Of a DNA stretch of 58,250 nucleotides, positions 8,063 through 18,500 are shown one piece after another. Both the position numbers and the translations under genes were made by a program. Position 1 is the stretch's first letter. Each line of letters starts with the position of its first letter. Source of the stretch: Candidatus Cloacimonadota bacterium (GTDB lineage Bacteria; Cloacimonadota; Cloacimonadia; JGIOTU-2); NCBI GenBank assembly GCA_016932035.1, contig JAFGDR010000057.1, positions 1-58,250 on the forward strand, in the 5' to 3' direction. Below the pieces are notes generated by a model, which was not told where the DNA came from, ran no database searches, and saw only the letters and a program-made list of their open reading frames with translations.

Positions 8063-9493
8063 CTAAAATGTGGTAATTAATTCAGCTCGTAAACCCTCAA
8101 ACTGTTTGCGATATTTGCAAATACCATTTCGGCAAACTTTTCCGCCCTTCTCTTTTCCAACAAACAACCGAAGCGTGGTATTCTTGAGAACTATCTTACT
8201 GATCTCTGCACCAAGCCATGGTGTTTTTTTACCGATCTCTTTTAAATTTTCGCAGGAAGATTCTGCGATCACAGAGACATCGAAATCAAAGATGTTTGTA
8301 TCGATCTGAACAAGAGGTTCCCAGTGATGTGATTTTTCCTGCTGGTAGTGTTTATCAAAATATTGAAGTTCAGTTTTGATAGAGATTGGCATTTCACCGA
8401 TCATGAAATCGTACATGACAGTTGGTGTTACTTCTTTTTCCCAGTGCTGAACATTATTATCCTTTCTTTCAAGGTGTGAAAAACTGGCAGTCAGTGTCGA
8501 CATATCAAAATAATGAATGCCTTCAATCCATAGGTCAGTCTGCCGTATCGACCAGTCATCATTCCATTCTTCTGAATAATTCAATATGAGTTCATTGAAG
8601 TCGTTTGGCAGGAATGAGATCTCTCCCATTGCACCCTGTTGATCTTTTCCAATCGGAGAATCATACATGGGTTCATTGCTGTGATTAATGATAGGTAAAT
8701 CGTTAAGCCGGGAAACAAAATTTAAATAATTGTTGTATGCAACTGTAAAAGAGAAAATATTGAAGTACGTGTTCAGATTTGCGTAAAGTGCATGACCGAT
8801 CTTTGAGATACCCTCCGATTGATCCAGGTAGCCATATTCAGCGTTGAGGTCAAACCAGCTTGCATTGAGATTTGTTCGTGCTGCAAAGATCTTTCTGTCG
8901 AGATAATTATCTCCTGCCTGCCATTCACGGACATTCACAAATGAAGCGCCAAGTTTTACTGCTTCAAAGATATCTTTCTGAAAATCAAGACCAGCTACAA
9001 CATCATTCTTTGTAACATTATCTTCGTTTGGAAGCGCTGCATATAATGCTTTTGCCTGGAAAGATCTAGGGAATATTTCAGCAGAGAATCCATTAAGACG
9101 TGTATCGATATTAAAATCTCTGTCTCTGTATGCTCGCAATGCAATACCGGATCCGAATACCTGTTCAAAATTTCCTGCACGAGCAGAGAAATTATCGATC
9201 TTATATTCGAGGAATCTTTCATCCCACCTATAGGAAATCGACTGAGAGGTGAGTTCTTCCATTGCCGCATAATCATCATACTTTGGAAGTTCAGCAATAA
9301 ACTTCATCCCAAAGGTAAAATTCTTATATGTAAAACGAAAACTGAACTCATCAGAGAAGTAATTTTTTAAAGAGTCTTCTGCATTCTTGTACACATAGAT
9401 CGCTTCGTTCAGTCCACTGATACGTAGATCCTGTACGGCAAATAAAGCTGATGTTATTGAAATGATAAAAAGTATGAGTATTATTCTTTTCAT
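8063..9493 (-). CDS. DUF6029-like outer-membrane beta-barrel protein
   Basis: The product is 476 residues with a signal peptide (MKRIILILFIISITSALFA). The rest is alternating polar/aromatic strands typical of an outer-membrane barrel (FSFRFTYKNFTFGMKF, FSARAGNFEQVFGSGIALRAY) and a C-terminal block with a Cys pair (VCRNGICKYRKQFEG), ending in Phe. This resembles the DUF6029 family, which I recall near thioredoxin-family genes in FCB bacteria; that recollection needs a search. It lies 2 bases after the TlpA-TonB gene stop region and 14 bases before the next start, so it is co-transcribed. It may form a channel or an outer-membrane anchor for the redox proteins, which is inference. Confidence 0.72.
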   Translation of the reverse strand: MKRIILILFIISITSALFAVQDLRISGLNEAIYVYKNAEDSLKNYFSDEFSFRFTYKNFTFGMKFIAELPKYDDYAAMEELTSQSISYRWDERFLEYKIDNFSARAGNFEQVFGSGIALRAYRDRDFNIDTRLNGFSAEIFPRSFQAKALYAALPNEDNVTKNDVVAGLDFQKDIFEAVKLGASFVNVREWQAGDNYLDRKIFAARTNLNASWFDLNAEYGYLDQSEGISKIGHALYANLNTYFNIFSFTVAYNNYLNFVSRLNDLPIINHSNEPMYDSPIGKDQQGAMGEISFLPNDFNELILNYSEEWNDDWSIRQTDLWIEGIHYFDMSTLTASFSHLERKDNNVQHWEKEVTPTVMYDFMIGEMPISIKTELQYFDKHYQQEKSHHWEPLVQIDTNIFDFDVSVIAESSCENLKEIGKKTPWLGAEISKIVLKNTTLRLFVGKEKGGKVCRNGICKYRKQFEGLRAELITTF

Positions 9494-9495
9494 GA

Positions 9496-10308
9496 TTACC
9501 TCTCGTATTTTTCAATTCTGAATCGTATGGGATAAAGAAGTCTTGTTTTCATCGGCTCTTCCCCGATAAGGACGGGTTCAAATACCCATTGCTGAACAGC
9601 ATTCATCGCTGCATCCTCAAAGCCATAAGATGCATCTTCGTTAATACTTACAACACAAAGTTCACCAACTGCGCCGTCTTCGAGTATTTCCAGATCGAGA
9701 ATCACATCTGCGATTATGTTAGCTTCATGTGCTTCAGCCGGATAATCCGGTCCGACCCATGTTGTTGGCTCCATACGTTCCTCAGAAGGGTACATCTCTT
9801 CCAACTGTGCAATCGTGATATCTTTGAACATGATCTTTCTTAGTTCTGTTTCAAGTTCGTACTCATCACCCTGCGTATAACCTTCGTGGGTATAGACAAA
9901 CTCACCATCGTTGTTTATGATATATGTTCTGGGAATTGTATTCACGTTTAGAAGTTGTGATACGCTTTTTTTGGCATCGAACAAGGTTATAAATTCATAT
10001 CCTTTCGATTTAACAAAGGATTTTGCCTTGTCTTTATCACGAGGTTTATCGATCGTAATACACACGACATTGAGAAGATCATCATATTTTTTCTGCAGGT
10101 CATTAAGATGAGGAAGCGCTTTCTTACAAGGATTACACCATTTTGCCCAGAAATCTATGATAACAGCTTTTTTAGTAAGTAATTCCTCTGAACTGACCAG
10201 ATCTCCATTGATATCTTCGAGTGTAAATTCTGGTAATATATCTGCAGCACTCACTTGAGATAAGATTAAAAATATTCCAATAATTATGATTACAAGCGTC
10301 TTTTTCAT
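9496..10308 (-). CDS. TlpA-like thioredoxin fused to a TonB C-terminal domain
   Basis: The product is 270 residues with a signal peptide (1-21). Residues 24-165 are a TlpA/ResA-type thioredoxin fold with active site WAKWCNPCKK (C58, C61) and the cis-Pro loop NTIPRTYI. Residues about 185-268 match a TonB C-terminal domain (YPAEAHEANI, AAMNAVQQWVFEP, PIRFRIE). The family role is periplasmic disulfide reduction with electrons from DsbD/CcdA. The TonB-like domain would bind a periplasmic partner or an outer-membrane protein. Its ATG overlaps the preceding gene's stop as TAATG, so the two are translationally coupled. The fusion is unusual, because there is no transmembrane TonB anchor and so energy transduction is unlikely. 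Confidence 0.85.
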   Translation of the reverse strand: MKKTLVIIIIGIFLILSQVSAADILPEFTLEDINGDLVSSEELLTKKAVIIDFWAKWCNPCKKALPHLNDLQKKYDDLLNVVCITIDKPRDKDKAKSFVKSKGYEFITLFDAKKSVSQLLNVNTIPRTYIINNDGEFVYTHEGYTQGDEYELETELRKIMFKDITIAQLEEMYPSEERMEPTTWVGPDYPAEAHEANIIADVILDLEILEDGAVGELCVVSINEDASYGFEDAAMNAVQQWVFEPVLIGEEPMKTRLLYPIRFRIEKYER

Positions 10309-11387
10309 TATTCACTCCCCTTTCCTGCTGACATATCCTCTTCAATCACATTATATATTTTGCATGTATCAGCATTATATGGATCGGCAACAGTTTGAAG
10401 CCAGACGTACAGGACAATATCATCGGGAACAGTTGACGGCATTTCCAGTTCGAATGAAACAGGTGAATCAAGGTTTTCTGCACTGATATTCTTCATTCCC
10501 TTGGTAATGACCACTTGCTCGCATGGTCTGCCATTATATCCATTAACTGATGATACTTTTTCAACAAGTGTAAATTTTAGATAAAGATCATCTGATGAGA
10601 GAGCATCTGTTTTATCAACAGTTATTTCGCCGAATAATGTATCTGATATGGTATAGGAAAGATCTTTTAATTCTGCCAGAGCGTCAACATCAATGAATGT
10701 AATAAGCGTATTTTGATATTGAGCGTATGTATCTGCACCACCGCCGGTTACACGAACCTGACCCTGAAACATCGATTGCGGAGCAGAATAATCCATACCG
10801 TAGTATTGGATCACTTCGATGGCTCCTATATCGAGTACATCATTCCAGTGATACTCCATATAATATAGTTTATCTCCATATTCATCTTTCAACTGCTTGA
10901 GAGCATCTTCTGCATAATGACAATTCGGACACCATGTTCCGGTAATCATTTCAACAACTACCTTTTGGGGAACGGGTGGTGAAATTTGGTTGCCGATAAA
11001 AAGGAAGCTATCTCGTAGAGCTTGAGCATAGTCTATAAAGGTTGTATCAACACCTGCAGCTACTATTTGATATGACACCTTTAATTCTGCTTCAGATAAT
11101 ATCTCGATCTCCATCGCAATGCTGTCCGGTGAAGCATCTGCAAGCGAAGAATAGAAATTCTCCATATCTGCTTTTTCCATTCCGTTGTTCAGATATGTAT
11201 CCGAATAGTAAGTCATGATCGATGCAACATCATCATAGAGAACACCTTCCTCTACATGGTCTGTGAAGCGCATCAGGAAGTGTTCAAATTCGGTTAGCAC
11301 AGGATCAAAATGATGGGAGAACCTATCGCAGGAAAACATGGATACTATCAATACAGTCACGAGAATGAGGAGTGTAATTTTTTTCAT
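10308..11387 (-). CDS. Omp28-like thioredoxin-fold lipoprotein (CPNC)
   Basis: The product is 359 residues with a lipoprotein signal ending VSMFSC (lipidated C20). An N-terminal helical region (about 25-130) is followed by a thioredoxin-like domain with VVVEMITGTWCPNCHYAEDA (C153, C156) and a beta-sandwich C-terminus resembling Omp28-related outer-membrane proteins. The redox segment aligns without gaps to the selenoprotein at 424-2601, where the first Cys is replaced by UGA. It is therefore the cysteine paralogue that supports the selenocysteine call. It lies 19 bases after dsbD and overlaps the TlpA-TonB start. The likely role is a membrane-tethered periplasmic thiol oxidoreductase fed by DsbD. 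Confidence 0.8.
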   Translation of the reverse strand: MKKITLLILVTVLIVSMFSCDRFSHHFDPVLTEFEHFLMRFTDHVEEGVLYDDVASIMTYYSDTYLNNGMEKADMENFYSSLADASPDSIAMEIEILSEAELKVSYQIVAAGVDTTFIDYAQALRDSFLFIGNQISPPVPQKVVVEMITGTWCPNCHYAEDALKQLKDEYGDKLYYMEYHWNDVLDIGAIEVIQYYGMDYSAPQSMFQGQVRVTGGGADTYAQYQNTLITFIDVDALAELKDLSYTISDTLFGEITVDKTDALSSDDLYLKFTLVEKVSSVNGYNGRPCEQVVITKGMKNISAENLDSPVSFELEMPSTVPDDIVLYVWLQTVADPYNADTCKIYNVIEEDMSAGKGSE

Positions 11388-11406
11388 GTTTTTATCCCTT
11401 TATAAT

Positions 11407-13062
11407 TTATTTAGGTACAAGAACGACATAAGAGGGTAGCCCGAGAACACCAAAATAATCGAGCAATTCTTTTGTTGGTGATTTTTTTAAATCCTCTGCT
11501 TGATAACGTACAAGAACAAAATCTTTCAATACTTCCTCGACACGATCATCTTTGAATGTTGTTGCTTCCATTGCAAGACAGTTTTTACACCAAGTTGCCC
11601 AAAAATCAATGAGAATTGGTTTATCTTCCTCCAAGGCATTTTGCATTCCTTGTGTTAATGATGGCGTCCAGTATAGATCAGAACTTTCTTCGGTTGCATG
11701 ATGCTCTTCAATATATTCTTTTTCTCTAGATTGTGAAGAGAAAATATGAATTGCTGTATAGCCATAATACAGAGCAATCACCATAATAATTATACCAAAA
11801 ATATATTTAATCCACTGCATCCATTTTCCAGGTTTAGGAAGAATCGAAAGCCCAGCACCCACAAAAGGCCAAGGTAAAGCCATACCTGCTCCCAGAAGGA
11901 ATGGGAGTAGCAATCCTGCAGGATTACCAGAACTATATAATGTAACTGAGTAAAGGATCACAGATATTAGTACAGGAGCAACGCATGCTCCAGCAAGAAC
12001 TGCAGCTATTACTCCTAGAATAAATACAGTAATATATTTACCTTTTCCAGTTTTCTTATTAGCTACTTTGCCTGATTGAAATCTTGTAAAATCTATAGGA
12101 AAAACATCAAACATTGCCAGAGCAAGAAGGATAAATATAATTGCTATTACTATATTGAACCAGGGAGAGGAATTGATACCGCCAAAGCGAGAGCCGGTTA
12201 GTACAACGATCAAACCAAGCCCACCATATGCGAGCATCATACCTATTCCGTATAATCCTCCGATCAAAAATCCCTTTCCCTTTGATTCCGCCTGAGTACC
12301 TGCTCCAAGCACCGCAATAGTTATTGGCATCATCGGAAGCACACAAGGAGTGAGATTAAGAGCAACGCCGCCAATAATTATCAGGAGTAATACAAGCCAG
12401 ATATTCATTCCAGCAAATCTATTTGCAGATGAACCATCCGAAGTGGTTGCTTTTTCTGCGAATGCTATAAAGTCACTACTTTTTAAGTACCCGGCAGCAA
12501 TATCCTTCATAACAAATTTGTCGAGATCAATTTTTAATTCGGAGAATTTTGATTCAGTTGATTGGTCTTTAGGATCCTCTTGCTTTGTCGTAAGCTCTTC
12601 TTGTGTGGGATGAATAGCTTCTTCACCAGTCACGATTAGTTCCATTACAAGTTCTTCTTCTTCAGGAAAGTGACACATTCCTGCATCATCACAGAACTGA
12701 TAACCGGCATATATTGTTAATGACTTCTCCCCGATCACAGTATCTTCGGATACGATAAATTCCATGGTTAGTGTTACTGAGTCATAATAATCAGTACTAC
12801 CTTCATGTACAATACCGTCCGGATATTGAACTGGCAAGAATTCAATCCCATCAACTTCTTCTGGTTCGATATAGAAGTAATCTTCCTGCAAACTTTGATG
12901 CATACCTTCAGGGATTGTGAACGTGACGGAGATGACTCCTTTGTCTCCCGGGGAAATTTCTGATTGTTGAACTGAAATTGTGGCTACATTTCCTTGTGCA
13001 TACAATATCTGCATTGAGATCATGAGCAGTACAAGTGCAGCAATAACTTTCATATATTTCAT
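11407..13062 (-). CDS. dsbD: DsbD, transmembrane thiol:disulfide interchange protein
   Basis: The product is 551 residues in the classic three-part layout: an N-terminal periplasmic alpha domain with FCDDAGMC (C124, C130); a transmembrane core of about eight helices (about 220-440) with the paired cysteines LTPCVLP (C240) and GACVAPV (C360); and a C-terminal thioredoxin domain with ATWCKNC (C492, C495). It moves electrons from cytosolic thioredoxin across the inner membrane to periplasmic thiol proteins. It is the first gene of the operon, with GGGAG 6 bases before ATG. All six conserved cysteines are present and the length fits the family. Its downstream neighbours are plausible clients. Confidence 0.95.
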   Translation of the reverse strand: MKYMKVIAALVLLMISMQILYAQGNVATISVQQSEISPGDKGVISVTFTIPEGMHQSLQEDYFYIEPEEVDGIEFLPVQYPDGIVHEGSTDYYDSVTLTMEFIVSEDTVIGEKSLTIYAGYQFCDDAGMCHFPEEEELVMELIVTGEEAIHPTQEELTTKQEDPKDQSTESKFSELKIDLDKFVMKDIAAGYLKSSDFIAFAEKATTSDGSSANRFAGMNIWLVLLLIIIGGVALNLTPCVLPMMPITIAVLGAGTQAESKGKGFLIGGLYGIGMMLAYGGLGLIVVLTGSRFGGINSSPWFNIVIAIIFILLALAMFDVFPIDFTRFQSGKVANKKTGKGKYITVFILGVIAAVLAGACVAPVLISVILYSVTLYSSGNPAGLLLPFLLGAGMALPWPFVGAGLSILPKPGKWMQWIKYIFGIIIMVIALYYGYTAIHIFSSQSREKEYIEEHHATEESSDLYWTPSLTQGMQNALEEDKPILIDFWATWCKNCLAMEATTFKDDRVEEVLKDFVLVRYQAEDLKKSPTKELLDYFGVLGLPSYVVLVPK

Positions 13063-13088
13063 ACGTGCTCCCTGCGTATGTTTTTTAA

Positions 13089-13131
13089 ATTATATATTAA
13101 TCAAATTTTTTTGAATGTAAATAATTGTCAA
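13089..13131 (-). promoter_or_regulatory. Promoter elements upstream of dsbD (imperfect)
   Basis: The minus strand has TTGACA at 13131-13126 and a perfect TATAAT at 13094-13089, but they are 31 bases apart, too far for one sigma-70 promoter. Either the TATAAT works with a weak -35, or two start sites exist. TATAAT lies 27 bases before the dsbD start, a suitable distance. Confidence 0.4.
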
Positions 13132-13154
13132 ATTTGCTGGGGGTATTTATTAGT

Positions 13155-13177
13155 TCAAAGGGAGTATCTTTTCTCCC
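13155..13177 (-). terminator. Weak hairpin after the HD-GYP regulator gene
   Basis: GGGAG (13160-13164) pairs with CTCCC (13173-13177) around an 8-base loop, and only TTTGAA follows on the minus strand. The stem is short and the T-tract poor, so it is at best a weak terminator between the sensory island and dsbD. Confidence 0.35.
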
Positions 13178-13181
13178 AGTT

Positions 13182-15380
13182 TTATGTATGTTTTGTATTA
13201 AAAACGAAGCTGCCACTTTTCAGTATTTTCACAGCATGATCGACTACCACAGGATCATAAAGAGAACCTTTATTGTCTATTATTTCTTCGAGGGCTATAT
13301 CCAGACCGAGACTTTGACGATACGGTCTGTCGTTTGCCATAGCTTCTACGACGTCCGCCACAGCAAGGATTCGTGCTTCTAAAAGGATGTCTTTCTTTTT
13401 CAAGCCATTTGGATAACCGGAACCGTCGATGCGCTCATGATGTTGATGGACCATCTTTGCGACCTGCCATGGGAAGTCGAGATCCTTCAAAAGTTCATAC
13501 CCAACTGTCGGATGGTTCTTTATTTGCTCCCACTCTTTGTCCGTGAGCATTTCTGATTTATTCAATATTCTGATTGGGACCTTGATCTTGCCGATGTCAT
13601 GCATTGTTCCGCCTATGCGGATGCCTTCGAGCATATCCTCAGAGCAACCCATCTCTTTGGCTATTGCAATGCCAAGCTGTGCAACATTGTGCTGGTGACC
13701 AGCAGTATAGGGATCTCGCAATTCAACAACATTTGCAAGCACATTTACAGTGTCCTCGATCAGTTTTTGTAGCCGTTCATAACTTTCTTTAAGTTCATCC
13801 TCAGCACGCTTTCTGTCACCGATATCACGGTATATGCCATAAACAGCTATCTGTTCTCCATCTATAATAATTGGTGCTCCGAGTACAGATACATCGATCA
13901 TGGTTCCATCTTTTGCAATACGTTTTGTTTCAAAGGATATATCTATACCTTGAGTCAGCTGTTGGGTTGATTTCTCTGCTTCCTGCAAGAGCTCCTCGGG
14001 GGTAATAAGTTCATCGATATGTTTACCTTTGATCTCATCAATCGTATATTGGAATAATTCGGAAAAAGCATTATTTATTTGAAGTATAAAACCATTATTA
14101 TCGGCAACAATAATAGCTTCGGGTGCACTTTCAAAAAGGCGCTCGAAATATACTTTCTGTTCCTCAAGTGCTGCTTCTGCCTGTTTCCTGTCTGTAATAT
14201 CACGCCCCATACCCTGCACAAATACAACCTTGCCATTATCATATATTGGTCTGAGTTTCAGCCAGAACATGCGAACAGAGCCGTCTTTACAGATCACGTT
14301 CGTTTCGTATTCGATATATTCGCCTTTGACAGCTTTTCTATAATTCTTGATTGACTCTTCTCTCTCCTCTTTCTTGATCGTAAATATTGATTGCTTCCCT
14401 TCAAGTTCCTCCTTTGAATAACCGAGAAATGCTTCGAACATCCGGTTGACCATTAAGTATTTTCCCTCGAGATCAGATAACCAGATCACATCATTGGCAT
14501 TTTCAAAAAGATCCCTGAATTGTTCTTCGCTCTTCCGTAATGCTTCATCAGCTTCTTTACGTTTTGAAATATCACGAACAATCCCCCAATATCCGATTTT
14601 CTCACCTTGTTCATCTTTCTGAAGATATGTTCGGCATTCAATAGGAATAATTGTACCGTCTTTTCGAATATACTCTTTTTCGTAGAGATGAGAATATCCT
14701 TGTTTTAAAACCTCACTCTGAATAATATCAGTTTCAATCCTATGCCATTTTTCAGGTGTTATATCACGCGTAGTTTTGGTATACAACTCCTTTTCAGTGT
14801 AATCCAATATTTTTTGAAAAGCCAAGTTACAATTTATGATTTTACCATCAAGATCAGCTCGCACAGATCCATCTCTCATATTTTGATGAAGCTCAGCATA
14901 TTGTTTTTCGAGGGTTAGACGTGCGTTTTCAGCCTTGGTGCGTTCATCTTCTTTTTGAACTATTTCCATTTGCAGCAGAAGATTCTTACCCATCTCCTGA
15001 ATCGCTTCCATGAGTTGATTCACATCCACCGGTTTAAGAATGAAACCGTGAACTCCAAGCTCTATTGCACGTATAAAATAGTTGGTTTCCCCATAGGCAG
15101 AAACAACGATGAATTTTGTGGTGGGTTCAATTTCTTGTATTTTTTCGATCATGGACAAACCATTCATAACGGGCATTTTAATATCAGTGACCACGATCTG
15201 AGGTTTATGTTTTATGAAGGTTTCTAATCCGATTTTCCCGTTGGTTGCAATATACACATTTTTTATTTTCCGTTCCAACATAGATGTAACAGAACGGAGA
15301 ATGACGACCTCATCCTCTACATACATAATAGATAATGGAAGAACTTCTCTTTCTGGTTTTGAACTAAGTTGCTGATTCAA
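13182..15380 (-). CDS. Response regulator with PAS domains and HD-GYP output
   Basis: Domain order: receiver (phospho-acceptor Asp in VVTDIKMP, Lys in ILKPVD), a short coiled coil, three PAS domains ending in the usual DI(S/T/G)xRKxA linkers, and a C-terminal HD-GYP domain (GGTMHDIGKIK, HHERIDGSGYPNG). HD-GYP proteins hydrolyse cyclic di-GMP, so this is probably a phosphorelay-controlled c-di-GMP phosphodiesterase. No good ATG exists: an in-frame TTG at 15380 has AAGGAG 11 bases upstream, a farther TTG at 15407 has none, and the ATG at 15326 would cut the first receiver strand. A TTGACA lies at 15525-15520. It is the last gene of the sensory cluster, and the kinases upstream are candidate partners. 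Confidence 0.92.
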   Translation of the reverse strand: MNQQLSSKPEREVLPLSIMYVEDEVVILRSVTSMLERKIKNVYIATNGKIGLETFIKHKPQIVVTDIKMPVMNGLSMIEKIQEIEPTTKFIVVSAYGETNYFIRAIELGVHGFILKPVDVNQLMEAIQEMGKNLLLQMEIVQKEDERTKAENARLTLEKQYAELHQNMRDGSVRADLDGKIINCNLAFQKILDYTEKELYTKTTRDITPEKWHRIETDIIQSEVLKQGYSHLYEKEYIRKDGTIIPIECRTYLQKDEQGEKIGYWGIVRDISKRKEADEALRKSEEQFRDLFENANDVIWLSDLEGKYLMVNRMFEAFLGYSKEELEGKQSIFTIKKEEREESIKNYRKAVKGEYIEYETNVICKDGSVRMFWLKLRPIYDNGKVVFVQGMGRDITDRKQAEAALEEQKVYFERLFESAPEAIIVADNNGFILQINNAFSELFQYTIDEIKGKHIDELITPEELLQEAEKSTQQLTQGIDISFETKRIAKDGTMIDVSVLGAPIIIDGEQIAVYGIYRDIGDRKRAEDELKESYERLQKLIEDTVNVLANVVELRDPYTAGHQHNVAQLGIAIAKEMGCSEDMLEGIRIGGTMHDIGKIKVPIRILNKSEMLTDKEWEQIKNHPTVGYELLKDLDFPWQVAKMVHQHHERIDGSGYPNGLKKKDILLEARILAVADVVEAMANDRPYRQSLGLDIALEEIIDNKGSLYDPVVVDHAVKILKSGSFVFNTKHT

Positions 15381-15599
15381 AGGACCGAATTTCTCCTTTC
15401 TTAACAAGCAAGAGTGTTTGAAAGTAAAACAATTTCTTTTCTCTATCTGATGTTGACATATACAAACCTGTTTCTGTTCAAGAAAATTTATCTATTGAAA
15501 CGTTGAGACTGAATTATTTTGTCAATTAAAAATTCAATGATTGAGAATATTTTAAAACAATTGTATATAATTTTGATGTTTTAATTATGGGCATATTAA

Positions 15600-18500
15600 T
15601 TACAAAAGAATCGTAAACTTTACTCCATCTTTGATATTCTCGGCTGCAATCGATCCCCCCATGTTCTTTTCAATGATCATCTTGCTCATATAAAGTCCCA
15701 GTCCCGTACCTTCAGATTCATGCTTCGTGGTAAAATATGGATCGAAGATCTTTTTCATAATAGTTTTGGGGATTTGACCGGCATTATTTGAGATAGTTAA
15801 TGAACTCGAATATTTCTGACCTTTAAGTTGTTTCAATGAGATTCTTACATGAGCATGAGCTGGTTTTACACGTTTTACTGCATCCTTGGCATTGTTCATG
15901 ATGTTCAGTATGACTTGTGTGTATTCATTTTGGAATCCCCGCACAATGCATTGGTCCACTATGTCCACGTCTATTTTAATTTCATTGTGTTTGAAGCTGC
16001 TTTCAATAAATTTCACGGTGCTCGTAACTGCTTCATTAATACTGAAGTTTTCCTTCTCTTTGTTTGGTAAAAAGAAATTCCTGAAATCATCAATTGTTCG
16101 CGACATATACCCGATCTGATCCATGGTGATCTTAATAGATTCGCGCAGGTATTTTTCATCCAATTCTCCATATTTGTAAGCCTCTTCAATATCCTGCACG
16201 ATTGCTGCAACTGCAGTAAGGGGTTGTCTCCATTGGTGGGCGATATTTCCGATCATTTCTCCCATTGCGGCATGACGGGACTGCTCAATAATAATATGAT
16301 CTTTTTCACGAAGTTCCTTAACCTGTTTCTCGACCTTTTTTTCCAACTCAGCCATAAGTTCTTCTAATTTCTTATTAGTTTCTCTGAGTTTATTCTCGAA
16401 CTCTTTTCGATTTGTTATATCATGCAGGACGATGAGCGGTCTTTCCGATTCTTCCCATTTGACCTTTGTAACAATAATTGATGCAATTTTTGTTCTACCC
16501 TTTTCATCATTGATTTGAATTTCTTTGCCGTTATCTCTCATGTGGTAAAATTCGAAATCTGAACCAATAAGTTCTTTTTCTTTTTTTCCAAAAAGATTTT
16601 GTGCAGCCGGATTAGAATAACCGATCCTTCCTTTTACATCAAGGATAAGTATCCCATCGAGATTACTCTCAACAATATTAATAAAATTCTCTTGCGTTCT
16701 CTGCAGTTCCATTTCAGCAAGTTTTTCATATGTTATATCCTCATGACTGCCAATAATACGCACAGGCATATCTTTCTCATCCCATTCAACAACTTTTCCC
16801 TTTGTTCGTATCCAACGATAGCCGCCATTCTTACTTATCATACGAAATTCATCAACATAATTTTCCTGACTTGTTTCAATTAACTCAATTTCTTTTCTCA
16901 CTGCTTCTTCTCTATCGTCGGGATGGATGAGTTCTCTTGACTTTTCTATAGATGGTTCAAAGTCATATGGTTCATAACCAAGCATATGATAATATTGTGG
17001 ACTGAAATACATTGAATTTGTACGAAGATTGATTTCCCAAACACCTTCGGCAATTGCACCGACAGTTTCTTTCAATTTCCTTTCACTCTCCTCAAGTGCT
17101 TCTAGAGCTTTCTTTCTTTTTGTGATATCAAGAATCACTCCATCAAGATATTCGATCTCTCCTCTTTTATCAAAAGTTGCTTTATAATTTGCAGACACCC
17201 ATATTTTCGATCCGTCCTTCTTATATTCCTGGGTAACAGATCCCTTAACAAAACCATGCTTTTTCAATTCGGAAAGCATATGTTCTCTATCTTTAGAATC
17301 ACAGTAGAGCTCCTTTGCATCAGCTTTCATTAATTCTTCCGAACTGGAATATCCATACATCTCAACAATAGCTGGGTTGAGAGCGAGAAGTTTACCCGCA
17401 GGTGTTGATCGGCTAATGCCGACAGGAAGGTTGTTTACCAGAGTACGATATTTTTCTTCACTCTCAAAAAGGTACCTTTCGAATTTTTTCCGTTCTATAC
17501 CTAATGCGATTGTGTTCGAGACAAGTTCGAGAATACGGACATCATCCTTTGAGAATGCCTTCTCATTGGTATAATTCTGAACCGCAAGAACACCGATGGT
17601 TTCATTCTCATATTTGAGGGGAACGCCAATCCAGATCTGTGCTTCAGTTCCTTTGTCTGCTTTTCCGATCTTTCCTTCCTTTTGTAGTTTCGCTAATACT
17701 TTCCTATCCGCGTAGAGAGATTTTCCATTTGTAATTACATATCCACTCAGGGTATTTTCAGCGGCATGAGTTTTAAACGTAACCTTTTCATCGGCGTGGA
17801 ACGGAAATTCCAGTATATCATGTTCTTTATTATACAGAACAATATAAAAATTCTTTACATCCAAGATATGAGACAGGTGTTCATGAACTGAATGATATAG
17901 TTCATCGAGATTTGTTGTTGTGTTCACCGCTTCGGATATTTTATACAAAACATTCTGTACTTCCTCATCATGATGTCTCTGGGTTGTATCTGTACAGAAA
18001 GCAATAATATTGTTTTCATCAAGCATCACAGCATCAAGTATCGAATACACCTTTTTCCCGGATTTATGCAGCATTGAAATTTCCTGACGAACTGGCTTAC
18101 CTTCAAGAAGTTTTGAAAAAGTTTTCAGATTTTTTTCATAATCATCAGGATGTGATACATCTTTTATGTTCATTGAAAGGAGTTCTTTCTCAGAATATCC
18201 TAGCAGGTGGCATGCTGCATTGTTTACATAAGTATATTCTCCTATGCTATTCGCAATAAAGAAGGGAGTGGGAGAACTGGTGACATAGGTTTGGAATTTA
18301 CGTTCTGCTTGTTTTCTGCCAGTAATATCTTCATGATTTCCTATCATTAATATTGCTTCACCATTCGTATCTCTTTCCACAACTTTTGCCAATGCATGTA
18401 TACAGAGGTAGGTACCATCCTTTGTTCTCATTCTAAATTGATTTTCATATACATCTGGTTTTTCTTGTAAGTATTCCTCAGCAGTCTTGATTGCTTCATC

